Positions 32,061-44,181 are shown, numbered from the stretch's first letter. The stretch is 64,000 nucleotides of DNA from Spiroplasma endosymbiont of Diplazon laetatorius (GCF_964019625.1 NZ_OZ026458.1:496001-560000), one strand, 5' to 3'. The notes: generated from the letters alone by a model not told the origin. Made by a program: numbers and translations.

Positions 32061-32486
32061 GTTTCTATTATATAAATCCAATCTCAATCTAAGAACTTTA
32101 TCTAAAACTCTAGTACTTTTATCTATTTCTTTAATTTCATCTTTATATGTTGCTTGTAAATAGTTATCATTTGTAGCTATTAACATTGCACACAAAGTTA
32201 AAAACTCAACTCATATAACTTGATTTTCACTGTATTGTTCCATTTCATTAAGATCAATATCTGAATCACTTAAAATTGTTTCTAGTTTAAACTTATATTT
32301 TTTAATACAAATAGAATCAAACAATTCAATTATCTTTTGATCTGAATAAATCGAATTAAAATTGACCAAAACCTTTAAACATAGATCATTTATTTCCTTA
32401 TTTGTAAGTTCTGGTCTTTGGTTATCACCTAATAAGTGAAATAAGGTCTTCATATTTACATTATCATCAAAAAAATCATCTTTCAT
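32058..32486 (-). CDS. hypothetical protein
   Basis: 142 residues, helical, acidic N-terminus, no membrane segment. The ATG at 32486 follows GAGGAG (10-base spacing); an in-frame GTG at 32504 overlaps that site and is rejected. One TGA is Trp. It diverges from the next lipoprotein gene, with about 65 bases between. Family not recognised. Confidence 0.65.
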
Positions 32487-32550
32487 AGGTAAATTTCTCC
32501 TCACTTTAATAATATATTAATGTAAAATAATAAAGAATTAAGGTGAAAAG

Positions 32551-33516
32551 ATGAAAAAATTACTTACAATTTTAACTGGACTTTCAGTTACTATTACTCC
32601 AGCAACTCAAATAGTGAGTTGTAAAATATCAATAGATAATACTTATAGACAACCAAGTGATATAGAAAAGTTTTGAAATCATAAAGGAAATAAAACTTTA
32701 AGTGTTGATTTTAGCTCTGATACAGAAAAACCAAGTGAACCTGAGTTTAAATACGAATTAAGTAAATTAATAGCAAATAACTTTAGTAATCAAAATGAAA
32801 TTGACAATAACAGTATAAACAACATCCTTGGTTTAAAACCATGAGAAAAAGAAAAACAAGCAGTCAATATAGATTTTAAGTATTTCAAAACTAAAAATTC
32901 CGCTTCAGAATTAAAAACTTTTGATAATTTAATGGATTATATTAAAGGAATATCTAAAGATAGTGTTGAGATTTTCTTTCAATATAAATTAAAAAATGAA
33001 GAAAATTATAATAATGAATTTTTAAGTCTAAAAATAACTAAAGTACCAACTATTGGCGAAAATGTTTATAACAATAAAGTATTTGAAAACAAAATATCTG
33101 AGAACGAACAATTTATAATACAAAATTATTATCTTATACCTTTTGGGAAAGAATTCAATGAACAAACAATGAAAGACAAACCAACAGAGACAATATCTTT
33201 AATAGATGCTTTACTTGAATCAATAGAAGACGTTACAAAAATACACTTAACAAATAGCTTAAAGTGAGTTGAAAATGAAAATCCTAACACAAAGGATGAA
33301 AGACCTTATAGTTGAGAAACTTTAACACCAGCTAAATCATTATATTTATACATGATGAAAAGCGAAAAAGATGTTAAATCAGCTTTTGAACAGTTTGTAA
33401 ATGCACTAATGATACAAAGTCACTACCCATCAAATCCCGGTAAAGAATTCGATGAAACAGTTGAATTTCTAAGTTGATTAGGTTTGGCTGGTCGTTCATT
33501 CTTAGTTAACAAATAG
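32551..33516 (+). CDS. lipoprotein, unknown function
   Basis: 321 residues. Signal MKKLLTILTGLSVTITPA and lipobox QIVSC (Cys24). The mature part is acidic, Asn/Lys/Glu-rich and without a recognised domain. AAGGTGA precedes the ATG. Five TGA codons are Trp. It lies upstream of nusB with a 39-base gap and no hairpin, so read-through is possible. Confidence 0.78.
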
Positions 33517-33555
33517 ATCTTATAAAATTAAATAATTAGAAAAGGCGAAAAAGAA

Positions 33556-33957
33556 ATGGAACAAAATATTAGCAAATTAAAAAATAGAAGAAGAAAAACG
33601 ATTCAAATCTTATATCGTCTTTTTTTATTGGAAGAAAACATTAACAAAGTTAAACAAGAAGTTTTAGACGGTTTTCAATTAGAAACTTTTGAAGAGGAAT
33701 TAAATAATTATATTTTTGATGTTTTAGATAATTCATCAGAATATAAAGAAGCAATTTCTGAATTATTACCAGAAACATGAAATTGATCAAGATTACCTAG
33801 AGTAATTCAAGCAATTTTAATTAATGCAGTTTATGAAATCAATAAAGAAATAACACCAAAAGCTGTTGTTATAAATGAAAGTATAGAACTTACAAGAGAA
33901 TACTTACCAAGTTTTGAAACAGCTTTTGTAAATGGAATATTAGATAACATTAAATAA
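33556..33957 (+). CDS. nusB: transcription antitermination factor NusB
   Basis: 133 residues. The start RRRKTIQILYRLF matches the NusB helix that binds boxA RNA. The C-terminus AVVINESIELTREYLPSFETAFVNGILDNI is the family's best conserved element (shown here in outline: VINE, FVNGILD). NusB supports rRNA antitermination. Two TGA codons are Trp. It starts an operon with a large hypothetical gene and xseAB. Confidence 0.88.
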
Positions 33958-33977
33958 AAAGAAAAGGAATTAAAAAT

Positions 33978-35462
33978 ATGAGCATAGCAAATTTTACAAA
34001 TTTTAAAAGTGAATTAAAAGAACATTTACAGTCATTAAAAAGCGAAATCAAGGTTTTAATTTATAAAGAATTTAGAAACTATATTTTTAAAAACAAATTA
34101 AATTCACACCAAGATTTTCCAAAAAGTTTTTTAACAAAAGCTTTTTGTGAACTTGCAACATATTGCTATTTGCAAAATTTTAATGCCAAACTTTTTAATT
34201 CAAAAAACTACAGTTTAATAAAAGATTATCTAAAAAATTCAGAAGAACAATTTATAAATACAGATTTTAAAAATGTTGTTTTAGTTAGTGCAACAAAACT
34301 TTCAAAAGATGATCAAGAATTAAATAAATTCATTAAAAATTTAAGTGATAATTTAAAAGTAAATGTTTTTATCAGAAATTTAGATTGATATAACAATGAA
34401 CATTTTTTAAGAGAAGTTAAATTAGATAAAAAAGTAAGTGAGTATCAAGAAGAATTAATTAAAATGATAAAAACTTATGACAAAGAATTATTTGATTTAA
34501 TTTCTGAAAATAAATTTAAATCTACAAGATTAAGTTTCAAAGAAGATTGAAGTTCGTTTTTAGAAAAAAAAGTTTCATATAGTTTAGAAAAATTTATTTT
34601 TACACCGATTAATTATGATGAGGATAACTATGATAAAAAAATGAAAAAGTTATCTGATTTAGTTACTAGCAGCACAATTTTTGTTTTTATAAACAATGTT
34701 GATGTTGAAGCTAAATATAAGACAACACTATTGAATGATTTAAATTTCTTTTCAGAAATAATTAAATATGACAGTCCAATTTTTACAATTGACAATAATG
34801 ATTTCTTTAGTTTATTAAATCCATTAGCCTTAAATAATTTTAAAAACTTTAGTGACTTAACAAACTTTTTAACTAACAAACCAGTTGGAAGTGATTCAAA
34901 ATCACTAACTGTAGATGATTCAAAATCTTCTGATACATTAAACTGATATTGAAATAAAATATTAGATGAAAATGAAAATAAAGAAGAAATTGAAAACATA
35001 CTTGGTAATGAAAAGAAAGAAGAGGATCTTGAAAAAACAGTTACTTTCAATGATCACTCAAACTTAGATGAAATTTTAAAAGAACATGATTCACATGAAC
35101 TTACATCTGACTTTACAGATATTCTTTCAGAAATAACTAGAGAACACAATCTTTTAAGTCCTGAAAAAACAAAAAAGGCAAGCAAGGAATTTTTAAGGTT
35201 TATTAATTTATTTGATAAAGAGATTAATAACGTTGAGTTATCAACAAATGATTATGATAAAAATAAATATTTATACTTTAGAGATGCGATTAATCAAAAA
35301 AATGTTGAAGAAGTTATGGATTTTTTATCTAACAAGATTGACGACTTAACAGAAATTTTACAAAATAAAAAAATGTCAAAGCAAGATGCTATGAATTATT
35401 ATACTTTGTACATAAAAATAAAAAGTTGTCTTAACGAAATTGAATTCTTAAGAATTAAATAA
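33978..35462 (+). CDS. hypothetical protein between nusB and xseA
   Basis: 494 residues, soluble, mostly helical, with no signal peptide. The N-terminal 130 residues have an alpha/beta look (NVVLVSATKLSKDDQ, NVFIRNLDW). A second possible alpha/beta part (about 220-300) follows and then an acidic helical C-terminus. Four TGA codons are Trp. It is tightly placed between nusB and xseA, which hints at an RNA or DNA related role, but no motif supports a function. Confidence 0.65.
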
Positions 35463-35490
35463 TTTAAATTAAAAATATGAGGTGATAAAT

Positions 35491-36759
35491 ATGACAGAAA
35501 TGATTTTTAAAATTACTGACTTTGCAGATATATTAAAAGAATATGTTGAAGACTCAAATGCTTTTAAAAATGTTAATGTAAAAGGAGAAGTTGCAAACTT
35601 AACTCACAACAAAAGTGGTCATATTTATTTTTCACTTAAAGATAATCAAGCTAAAATAGATTGTGCTATTTGAAAAACTAATGCACATAAATTTACTGAT
35701 CTAAACATAAAAGAGGGGACCGAAATAATTGGGAAGGGTTCCCTTTCTTACTATAAGCCAACAGGTAAATTAACTTTTACAATTTATGATGTAAGAGTTG
35801 ATGGAGTAGGAGAACTTGCATCACTTTATGACAAACGTTTTAAAGAACTACAGGAAAAAGGTTGGTTCTTGGATGAATTTAAAAAATCTATTCCAAAGTT
35901 CCCCAAGAATATTGGAATAGTAACTGCAGCAACAGGTGATGCCGTAAGAGATTTAATCACAACAATTAAAAGAAGATATCCACCCGTAAATATATTTTTG
36001 TTTCCTTCATTAGTTCAAGGTGATGGTGCTGCAAAAGATATTGCAAAAAAAATTAAACAAGCTAATAACTTCGAAACCAAAATAGACACTTTAATAGTTG
36101 GAAGAGGTGGAGGAAGTTATGAAGACCTTTGATCATTTAATGAGTTAGAAGTTCTTGAAGCAATAAGAGAAAGTAATATACCAATCATAAGTGGTGTTGG
36201 TCATGAACCAGATATTACTTTAGCAGATTATGTTTCTGACTTTAGAGCTTCAACACCAACTGCAGCTGGGGAAAAATCAACTCCCGATTACGAAAGTGTT
36301 CTTCAAGCGCTTTCGTCTAAGAATCAAGAATTTGCAAAAGTTTTAAATAACAAAATTGAAAAGATACATTTAGAATTTGATAATATTTCTACAAGATTAA
36401 ACTCAAGTGTTACAAATAAATTGCAAAATTTAAAAAACAGTTTTGAAAACATTTCAAATAACTTTACTTCAATCATTACAAATAAAATAAATTTCATTAA
36501 CAGTAATTTTGAAAACAAATTACAAACTTGAAAAAGAATTTTGTTAAATAAATTAGATAAAAATGTTAATGAATTAAAAGTGTTTGAAGAAAAAATAGAA
36601 TTACAAAGTCCATTCTTACCTTTAGAAAAAGGTTATTCAATTTTAAAACAAGATGATCAGATTATAAGATCTAAAAATGACATAAGTGAAAATAAATTAG
36701 TTACTGCTATTTTAAAAGATGGTGAAGTAAACATGAAATTAGAAAAAGGAAGTGAATAA
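35491..36759 (+). CDS. xseA: exodeoxyribonuclease VII large subunit
   Basis: 422 residues. The N-terminal OB fold ([22 protein letters not shown] in part) is followed by the catalytic domain with [26 protein letters not shown] and [25 protein letters not shown] (key G-H and D residues), then a long coiled coil. With XseB it degrades single-stranded DNA from both ends. The ATG at 35491 follows AGGTGA; the GTG at 35482 is part of that site. The C-terminal ruler is shorter than in larger homologues. Confidence 0.96.
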
Positions 36760-36760
36760 T

Positions 36761-36964
36761 ATGAGCGCAAAAAAATTTAATGAACTGTTAGACGAAATAA
36801 AAAACATTTCAAATAAATTAAATGATTCATCAACTTCAATGGAAGATTCAATTGAATTATTTAAAAAAGGAACAGAAATGATTAAAGAAGCAAAAGAACA
36901 ATTAACTAATCTTGAAGGAGAAGTTAAAAAAGTTCTTGACAATAACGAAACAACAAACTTTTAA
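36761..36964 (+). CDS. xseB: exodeoxyribonuclease VII small subunit
   Basis: 67 residues, two helices. The signature KKFNELLDEIKNISNKL ... SMEDSIELFKKGTEM fits XseB (D-S-I-x-L-F-x-K-G). It binds the XseA coiled coil. The ATG at 36761 follows AAAGGAAG, which lies in the end of xseA; the GTG at 36752 is rejected. Ends at a bidirectional terminator. Confidence 0.94.
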   Translation: MSAKKFNELLDEIKNISNKLNDSSTSMEDSIELFKKGTEMIKEAKEQLTNLEGEVKKVLDNNETTNF

Positions 36965-36965
36965 T

Positions 36966-36996
36966 AAAAAAATGGAATTTAATATTCCATTTTTTT
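36966..36996. terminator. bidirectional terminator xseB/nagB
   Basis: AAAAAATGGAAT pairs with ATTCCATTTTTT. Confidence 0.9.
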
Positions 36997-37714
36997 ATGC
37001 TTTTGCAATTTTATTTGCATCTTCATCTATTATTAAATTAAAGTAGGGATGTAAAGTTAATAAGCTAGAGGGCACAATTTCTGTTACAGGTCCATTTAAA
37101 ATTTGATCTATAACTTCAGCTTTGCTTTCTCCATTAGCTATCATAATTATATTTCTTGTTGCCATTATTTCTCTAGGACCCATTGTTACAAATTCATCAT
37201 TGAATTTAGTTTCATCTAATTTAGGAACACTTATATTTCCTTCTAAATCTTTAATTTTGATAACCCTTGTTGAGTCTCCAAATTTTGTAACTCCAGACAT
37301 GTTTCCACAGAAATGTCCATCAATACCAATTCCTAAAAGAACTAAATCTAATCCTCCGTCTTTTTCTAATTGTAAAATATGTTCTTTTCAATTCAAAAAA
37401 TTCATTCTATGAATGTTTTCTTCTTTTATGTTTCCAGGTATATAGAATATTTTTTCTAAATCTTCTATTGTTATTCCTTTTTCTAAATTATTTCTATAAG
37501 GCACTTCATCAAAGTTATAAAAATGAACTTTAGAAATTGATTTGATATCTTTTAATTTTTCAACTAACAGTTTGTAAAACAATAAGGGGCTTTTACCTCC
37601 AGTTATAGCTACATTAATTCTTTCTTTATCACTATTACTTTCAATTATTTCTATGAATAGTGAAAGTGCTTTTTCTGTCATTTCTTCATAGTTTTTTGTT
37701 TTTATTAATCTCAT
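36995..37714 (-). CDS. nagB: glucosamine-6-phosphate deaminase (NagB/SugarP isomerase family)
   Basis: 239 residues. The start MRLIKTKNYEEMTEKA, the phosphate loop VAITGGKSPLLFY (about 33-45), the NFDEV strand and the catalytic GIGIDGH motif (about 128-134, D132 and H134) fit NagB. The enzyme turns glucosamine 6-phosphate into fructose 6-phosphate and ammonia. 6-Phosphogluconolactonase is the main alternative fold-mate. AAAGGAAA precedes the ATG. It could use amino sugar released at the surface and brought in by a PTS. Confidence 0.85.
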
Positions 37715-37815
37715 ATAAACATTTCCTTTCTGTTCATAATGATTTTATTACTCCAAATAGCTCATTTACTTTCCATTTTGGAAAGTTCATTTTTACTTAT
37801 AAATAAAATAATTGT

Positions 37816-37840
37816 AAAACCCAAATAATTGGGTTTTTTT
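37816..37840 (+). terminator. orphan terminator-like hairpin upstream of the dxs-like gene
   Basis: AAAACCCAA and TTGGGTTTT flank ATAA and are followed by seven T. No plus-strand gene ends here. It lies in the divergent nagB/dxs gap, between a weak -10-like TATAAA (37798) and the gene. Confidence 0.6.
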
Positions 37841-37875
37841 ATTCTCAATATTGTAAAATATGAGTGGTGAGATAA

Positions 37876-39534
37876 ATGAAATTAGCGCAAATAAATGATT
37901 TTAATGATCTTTATAATCAAAGAGGTAATGAAGAACTAACAGAACTAGCTCAAGATATAAGAGATTTCTTAAATGACTTTGTTAATAAAAACAAAGGTCA
38001 TATAGGAAGTAATTTAGGGGTAGTTGAGTTAACATTATCTATTTTGTCATATTTTGATCTAAATAAGTCTATAGTTTTATTTGATACAGGTCACCAATCA
38101 CACGTCTATAAACTATTAATACACGGTATTGATAAGTTTAATACAATAAAACAATTTAAAGGTTTAAGTAACTTTCAAGAAATCAAAGAATCAGAACATG
38201 ATTGAATAAGCACTGGTCACAGTTCAACTTCAATTGCTTATCAATTTGGTTATGCAATAGCAAGTGATAAGGAAAACATAATCTCTGTAATTGGAGATGC
38301 TGCTTTCTTTGGATCATATACATTACCTGGTTTAATAAACTTACAAAATACAGATAAAAAAACAATAACAATCCTTAATGATAACAATGAAGCAATTGGT
38401 GAAAACTCACTTGCAATAAAAGATATTAAAATGTATGTTGAATCTTTAGGTTTAAAATATATTAAATGTGAAGATGGACATGACTTCAAAAAGTTATTTG
38501 AAGCTTTTGATCTGGCAAAAGATTCAAAAGAACATGTTTTCATACATTGTATAACTAAAAAAGCACATGGTTATGTTGGTTCAAATACTTTATTTCAAAA
38601 CCACTCAATTGAAAATGAAGTTGGAAACAGTTACTCTAAATTAATAGCTAAAGAAGTTGAAAAACATTTTACAAAAGAAGACTATTTAGTTTGTCCTGCA
38701 ATGATCAACTCATCAAATTTTACAGATTTAAAAAATAATTTTGATAAGAACGTTATTGATGTTGGAATAAATGAAGAGTTTAGTATTTTAGTTGCAAGCG
38801 CGATATCTAATTCAAACAAAAAAACATTAATTTCTATTTATTCAACTTTTTTCCAAAGAGTTTTTGATCAATTAGCTCATGATGTATTTAGAAATAATTT
38901 ACCTATGACGTTTTTAATCGATAGGGGAGGTTTGAATTTTAGCGGGGGAGTTAGTCATCACGGAATTTATGATGTATCATTAATAAATAACTTTTCTAAT
39001 GCAATAATTTGTCAGCCTTATAGTTTAAATGATGTAAAAGTTTTAATTGAACAATCATTTTTAAATAAAGATAAACAATTTTTTATAAGATACGAAAACT
39101 TATCTGCAATAGAAGATAATTTAAATGAAAATTTTAAAATAGGACAATGACAAGAGTTAATTTATAATCAAAATAACAAAATAACTTTAATAAGTTATGG
39201 AAATGTTTTAAATGAATTCAAACAATATATTGAAGATAATAATTTAGAAATAAATTTAGTTAATGCAAGATATATAAACCCAATTGATAAAGAGTTACTA
39301 ACAAAACATAAAAGAAACAGTATTTTTGTTTATGAACAAGTTCTAAATAAAAATAACTTATATACAAACATTAAAAAAGAATTTGATGATCTAGATGTTA
39401 CAAGTTTTGCTTTTGAAACAAACATTATAGAACACGGTAAAAAAGATTTATTATTAAAAGAAATAAAAATGGATATAGAATCTGTTATAAAGAAAATATT
39501 TGAGGTAAAAAAAGATGCAAAGGATAGTAGATAG
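37876..39534 (+). CDS. 1-deoxy-D-xylulose-5-phosphate synthase-like thiamine enzyme
   Basis: 552 residues, somewhat short for DXS (about 620). Clear DXS features: GHIGSNLGVVELTLSIL and DTGHQSHVYKLL at the N-terminus, a thiamine-diphosphate site GDAAF with ILNDNNEAI (usual GDGA-L and NDN), and a middle transketolase fold with FLIDRGGLNFSGGVSHHG. The GIAEQH motif reads GINEEF (297-302), so the conserved His is missing. No other isoprenoid pathway gene is in this window, and the true reaction is uncertain. GTGGTGA precedes the ATG. Confidence 0.75.
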
Positions 39535-40435
39535 AAATTATTTTTTAGACAAGCTTTCTAAAGATAGAGAAATTAATCAATTAATTTCAAAACAATCAGA
39601 AAAAGAAAATCTAAACTTTTTTGAGAACCTTAAAGAGTTAAGAAGAATACTTCACTTAAAAACTCAAACAGATAAAAAAATATTAAATGAATATAATAAA
39701 TTAATCGTTATACCAACAGGAACAGAAGAAACTTTAATTAGAGAATTAAATCAATTCAACAAAGAGATGTACAATGATTTACCAGAACATTATACAGTTG
39801 ATTTTGGTGTTGAACTAAGTAAAGACAATAAACCAAAAATTAAAAAAACTAATAATTTAAAAACAGCTTATAAGAAAAATATTTTAAATTTATCTAACCC
39901 ATACATTCAAGACTCTTCAATTGTTTTAGATGAGACTACAGATGTTTGAGAGAAAACTGCAATAGATCCATTACTTGAAAAAACTATTCAAGACTTTGAA
40001 ACATTATTAATGAATGAGCCAGTTAATAATGATGACAAGGAAAATTATGTTGAAAAACTTTTAAGAGAAGATGATTATTCTTCTGAAGTTTTAAAAGATG
40101 GTGAAGAAATTTATGTTGACTCTGTTGAAGAAAAAGAAAAAATGATTTCAGATATTAGAGATTCACTTTCAAATGGTAACTATGGTAAATTAAATTTAAA
40201 TAAACCAATTTCATTATCAACAACAAAATATATGAAGAAACTTGAAACACTTAAAAAAGGATTTGTAAAAACTTATGGTAGTGAATTGTTCAAGAAAATT
40301 AGTGAATGAGTTCACCAAGAAGATGCTCTTTATGAAAATGTTGATAGAAATAAAAAGGTAAATAGTTTAAGAAAACAAAAATTAAGTTTTAAAAAGAAAA
40401 GAAAATTTAAAACAAAAGCAAAAAGAAAATTTTAA
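39515..40435 (+). CDS. conserved hypothetical, basic C-terminus
   Basis: 306 residues, soluble, charged, helical. The last 25 residues are almost all Lys/Arg/Phe (KKKRKFKTKAKRKF), suggesting contact with nucleic acid. Its start lies 20 bases inside the dxs-like gene, with GAGGTAAA upstream, so the genes are coupled. Two TGA codons are Trp. tlyA follows after 14 bases. Family not recognised. Confidence 0.68.
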
Positions 40436-40449
40436 GGAGATAATTTTAT

Positions 40450-41274
40450 ATGAAACAAAGACTTGATCAAATTTTATTAGAGTTAGAATTAACAGAAAAC
40501 AGAAATAAAGCTAGAGGTCTAATAATAGATGGAAAAGTTTTAGTTAATGAAGAAAAAATAACTAAACCAGGAACATTATTTGATCAAGAAAAAATAAAAA
40601 TAAAATTATTAAAGCAAGAAAATGAATTTGTAAGTAGGGCAGGTAAAAAACTTTTCAAAGCTTTAAAACATTGAAACATTAATTTACAAGATAAAGTTTG
40701 TTTAGATATCGGCTCTTCAACTGGTGGTTTTACAGATTGTTGTTTACAACATGGAGCAAGTTTTGTTTATGCAGTTGATGTAGGTACAAATCAATTAGAT
40801 TGAAAATTAAGAAGTAACGAAAAAGTTAAATCAATGGAAAAAACAAACTTTAGAAATGTAACTAAAGATTTTTTTGATAAAGAAATTAATTTCTTTTGTT
40901 GTGATGTAAGTTTTATATCTGTTGAAAAAATATTATTACCTCTTAAAGATATAGTTGAAGAAAAAGTGTGCGGAGTAATTTTAATAAAACCACAATTTGA
41001 ATCCGATAAAGAAGATGTTAAGAATGGAAAAATAAATTCTAAAGAAGGTCATATTAAATCAATTAACAGAGTTATTGAATATTGTAATAAAAACAACTTT
41101 TCAGTTAATGATGTTAATTGATCTCCAATACTTGGTAACAAAAAGAAAAATGTTGAATATCTTTGTTTTATAGAAAAAGAAAATGTTGTTAAAAATAAAT
41201 TTGATATAAATAGTATTTCAAAACTTGTTGATGATTGTTGAAAGTATTTTGAGAATTATAATGAAGAAGAATAA
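40450..41274 (+). CDS. tlyA: TlyA family rRNA 2'-O-methyltransferase (hemolysin A family)
   Basis: 274 residues. An S4 RNA-binding domain (1-60, [18 protein letters not shown], with the [12 protein letters not shown] strand) precedes an RrmJ-like methyltransferase with the SAM loop [14 protein letters not shown] (about 84-97), [12 protein letters not shown] and LIKPQFE. Members methylate cytidines in 16S and 23S rRNA at the 2' hydroxyl. AAGGAGA precedes the ATG. It overlaps dinB by 14 bases. Confidence 0.93.
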
Positions 41275-42571
41275 AGTAATATTTCTTTTAGACATGGATG
41301 CTTTTTTTGCAAGCTGTCATATGGCAGATGATCTAAGTTTAAGAAATAAAAATTTAGTTGTTGCTTCTCCAAATAGGAGAGCAATTGTTACAACGGCAAG
41401 TTATAACGCAAGAAGTTTTGGAATAAGAGCAGGTACCCCAGTGTTTCAAGCTAAAGAATTATGTCCTGACCTTTATGTTGCAAACTCTGATTTTAGTTTA
41501 TACATAAAATATTCAGAGCAAGTTTTTGATATCATTTATAAAAACTTTACAAAGGATTTTGAAGTAGCTTCTATTGATGAGTGTTACATAGACATGACAA
41601 AAGTTTGAAAGAAATTCGGTTCTGTTAAAAGAGCTGCGCAAACTTTAATTGATATGGTTTATGAACAAACAGGTTTAACTTGTTCAATTGGAATTAGTAC
41701 AAATAAATTTTTAGCAAAGAGTTGTGTTGATTTCAACAAACCAAAAGGTATTTCTTTTTTATTAGAAGATGACATTGAAGAAAAACTTTGACCTTTACCA
41801 ATAAAAGAAATGTATATGATAGGTAGTGCAACTGAAAAAATATTAAATGAAAATAATATTTTTACAATAAGAGATTTAGCTTTGTCTGATCTAAATAAAA
41901 TTATTGATTTGCTTGGTAAAAGGGGACTTACACTTTGATATTGAGCAAACGGTAAAGGTGATGATCAAGTTTCGCGTGATGCAAGTGAATTTAAATCTAT
42001 AGGAAATGAATTAACTTTAAACTTTACAACAACCAATTACGAAGAAATAGAAGAAATAATTTATGAAGTTAGTTTAAAAATATCTGATAGAGCAAAAAAA
42101 AGATATTTACAAGGAACTACAGTTACAATAGTTGTTAAATTTTTAGACGATACTAAACCTGAAATTTATAATAACAAAGATAGAAAAAAACATTTAACAA
42201 AACAAGAATCATTTCAAACTCCAACAAACGATCCAGAAATCATTTACTCTATAGCTAAACAATGTTTTTATGAACTGTGAGAAGGGCAACCAATTTTATT
42301 GTTGGGAGTAAGGTTAAGTAATTTAACAAATCAAATAGAACAAACAAAACAACTTTCTATTGATGAAATAGATTTAAACGAAGGAATAGATTATAATGAA
42401 ATTGAACAAATTATTTATAATTTAAACTTAAAATTTGGAAAAGATAAAATCTTTACTGGTGAAAAACTTATTAAGTATATGGAAAAGAACATGGTTCAAT
42501 CTAAATACTTAAAAAATGATGATGTACACTTATCAAACGAACAGATAGTTGATAAATGAAAGAAAAAATAG
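41261..42571 (+). CDS. dinB: Y-family DNA polymerase IV
   Basis: 436 residues. The catalytic palm motifs are FLLDMDAFFASC (D11, D13 region), YNARSFGIRAG and ASIDECYIDMT (the D-E pair at about 104-105). A little-finger domain follows from about residue 240. It copies past damaged bases with low fidelity. The start at 41261 lies inside tlyA. Several TGA codons are Trp, and the stop is TAG at 42569. The next gene begins 15 bases later. Confidence 0.95.
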
Positions 42572-42586
42572 GGGAAGTGTATTGAA

Positions 42587-43204
42587 ATGGAATATAGAAT
42601 AGATGATTTAATTTTAGAATTACATTCAATTCATAAACAATTAAATGATTTTTTATTTTCAAGTACCCTATCAGATATTAAAATAGCAATTGAAACAAGT
42701 AAAAGAAGAAACAGTTTAACTTTAGGACATTTTGATCCATCACAAGATTGATCTGATAACAAAAACCAAATAACTATATGAACTTTAACTTTAAATGGAG
42801 ATTATATAAGGTTAATTGGTGTACTAGTACACGAAATGGTTCACCAATTTAACCACGAGAGAGGCATTAAGGACGTTGAAAACAACCAAAGGCACAACAA
42901 AAAGTTCAAAGAGGCTGCTATAGCTGCCAAACTAAATGTTTCTGAAGTATCTAGTAAGGCTAAAGGCTTCAATAACACATCTGTTTCACAAGAATTAAGA
43001 CACTATATTGAAAATAAATTAGATTTTAATAAAGACTTATTTAAAAAAATGATTCACAAAGATGCCTTATCACATGAACCAAAGGGTTATAATAAGTCAA
43101 ACAAATACATATGTGGGTGTGGAACTGTTATAAATAACTCAAGAATAGATCCTTTAAAGATAAAATGCCTAGAATGTAATAAAGTGTTTGAAAAAATCAA
43201 TTAG
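42587..43204 (+). CDS. SprT-like zinc metalloprotease domain protein
   Basis: 205 residues. The gluzincin-type motif H82-E83-M-V-H86 followed by QFNHERG and, later, a zinc ribbon CGCG ... CLEC (about 168-200) match the SprT/Spartan domain. Spartan cleaves proteins crosslinked to DNA; the bacterial role is less clear. Placement directly behind dinB fits a damage-related role, which is inference. GGGGAA precedes the ATG. Four TGA codons are Trp. Confidence 0.82.
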
Positions 43205-43229
43205 TGCATATTGCAATATGCACTTTTTA
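43203..43229 (+). terminator. palindromic terminator
   Basis: AGTGCATATTG followed by its exact complement, then T. It closes the tlyA-dinB-sprT unit. Confidence 0.9.
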
Positions 43230-43323
43230 AAAAATATTGTATATATTTATATAACTTAGTTGATTGCAATGTTAAAATTATTTTAGCAAATAACATAATT
43301 AACTATAGATTTAGGAGGTTCTC

Positions 43324-44181
43324 ATGTCAGGATTCGCACCAAAGTTTTGTCCTACTCACCTACAAATTCACGTATGTGACTTACAAAACGTATTTAACAA
43401 AAACAAAACAATTGAAGAAGATCTTGGAGCTAAAGTAAGAAGACTGCATGGAACACAAACAGAAGAAGAGATAGCCGAACAAGAATCAAAAAGAAAGCAC
43501 CAACCAGGTACTTTAGGAGATATCTTAGCTAAAGCTAGACAAAAAATTGATGCTGAAAAAGAAACAATTTCTCAAAATGATCCAGACAATAAAGTAGCTA
43601 GTGGAGAAGAAATAAACGATAGAATGGCTGCTCTTAGAGCTAAAATGATGGGTGGAAGTGCCCCACCCCCTTCTAATTCACAAGAAACTAGTTCACCTGA
43701 GCCTACAGGACTGCAAAAAGTCATCCAAAATGCTCAAAATCACCAAAAAGAAAATCCTGAAGAGGAATTTAAAGCCCCTCAGAGAGCAACAACTGGTGAA
43801 AATAAATATAAAGACTTACCAAAAGGTAATAAACCCTCTGCAGTGCTTAAAGACTTGGATTTAGATACAATTACAGCTGAAGATGTTGTTGGTGAACCAA
43901 TTTCTAAGAAAGAAAAAACTTTAAAACCAACAAAATCTAAAGAAGAAAGAAAAGAAAATGCAGAAAAATTGTTTAGTCAAGAAGAAACTCAAGAGTTAAT
44001 TCAATTAGCAGTAAAAGAAGCATTAAAACAAGTTGGTATAATTGGAGATGAAAAACCTAAAAAAGCAGCTCCCAAAAAGAAAACAACAACCACTTCTACA
44101 ACAAAAAGAGCAAAAACAGAAGATAAAGATAATCAAAAAATAAGCGAAGACAAAAAACCTAAATTAAAAAAAGAAGATTAA
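43324..44181 (+). CDS. hypothetical protein with Lys/Thr tail
   Basis: 285 residues with no TGA codon. The first 20 residues carry FCPTHLQIHVC (Cys and His spaced as a possible metal site). The middle is Pro/Ser/Gln-rich and likely disordered. The C-terminus (about 240-285) is KKAAPKKKTTTTSTTKR followed by a charged end, like the basic tails of the 8172 protein and PlsY. AGGAGG stands well placed before the ATG. Single gene. Function unknown. Confidence 0.7.
   Translation: MSGFAPKFCPTHLQIHVCDLQNVFNKNKTIEEDLGAKVRRLHGTQTEEEIAEQESKRKHQPGTLGDILAKARQKIDAEKETISQNDPDNKVASGEEINDRMAALRAKMMGGSAPPPSNSQETSSPEPTGLQKVIQNAQNHQKENPEEEFKAPQRATTGENKYKDLPKGNKPSAVLKDLDLDTITAEDVVGEPISKKEKTLKPTKSKEERKENAEKLFSQEETQELIQLAVKEALKQVGIIGDEKPKKAAPKKKTTTTSTTKRAKTEDKDNQKISEDKKPKLKKED

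Noticed and set aside
37600-37790. Short minus-strand frame beginning ATG-AAC-TTT upstream of nagB
   Set aside because: It overlaps the nagB start out of frame, has no ribosome site, and nagB has its own AAAGGAAA.
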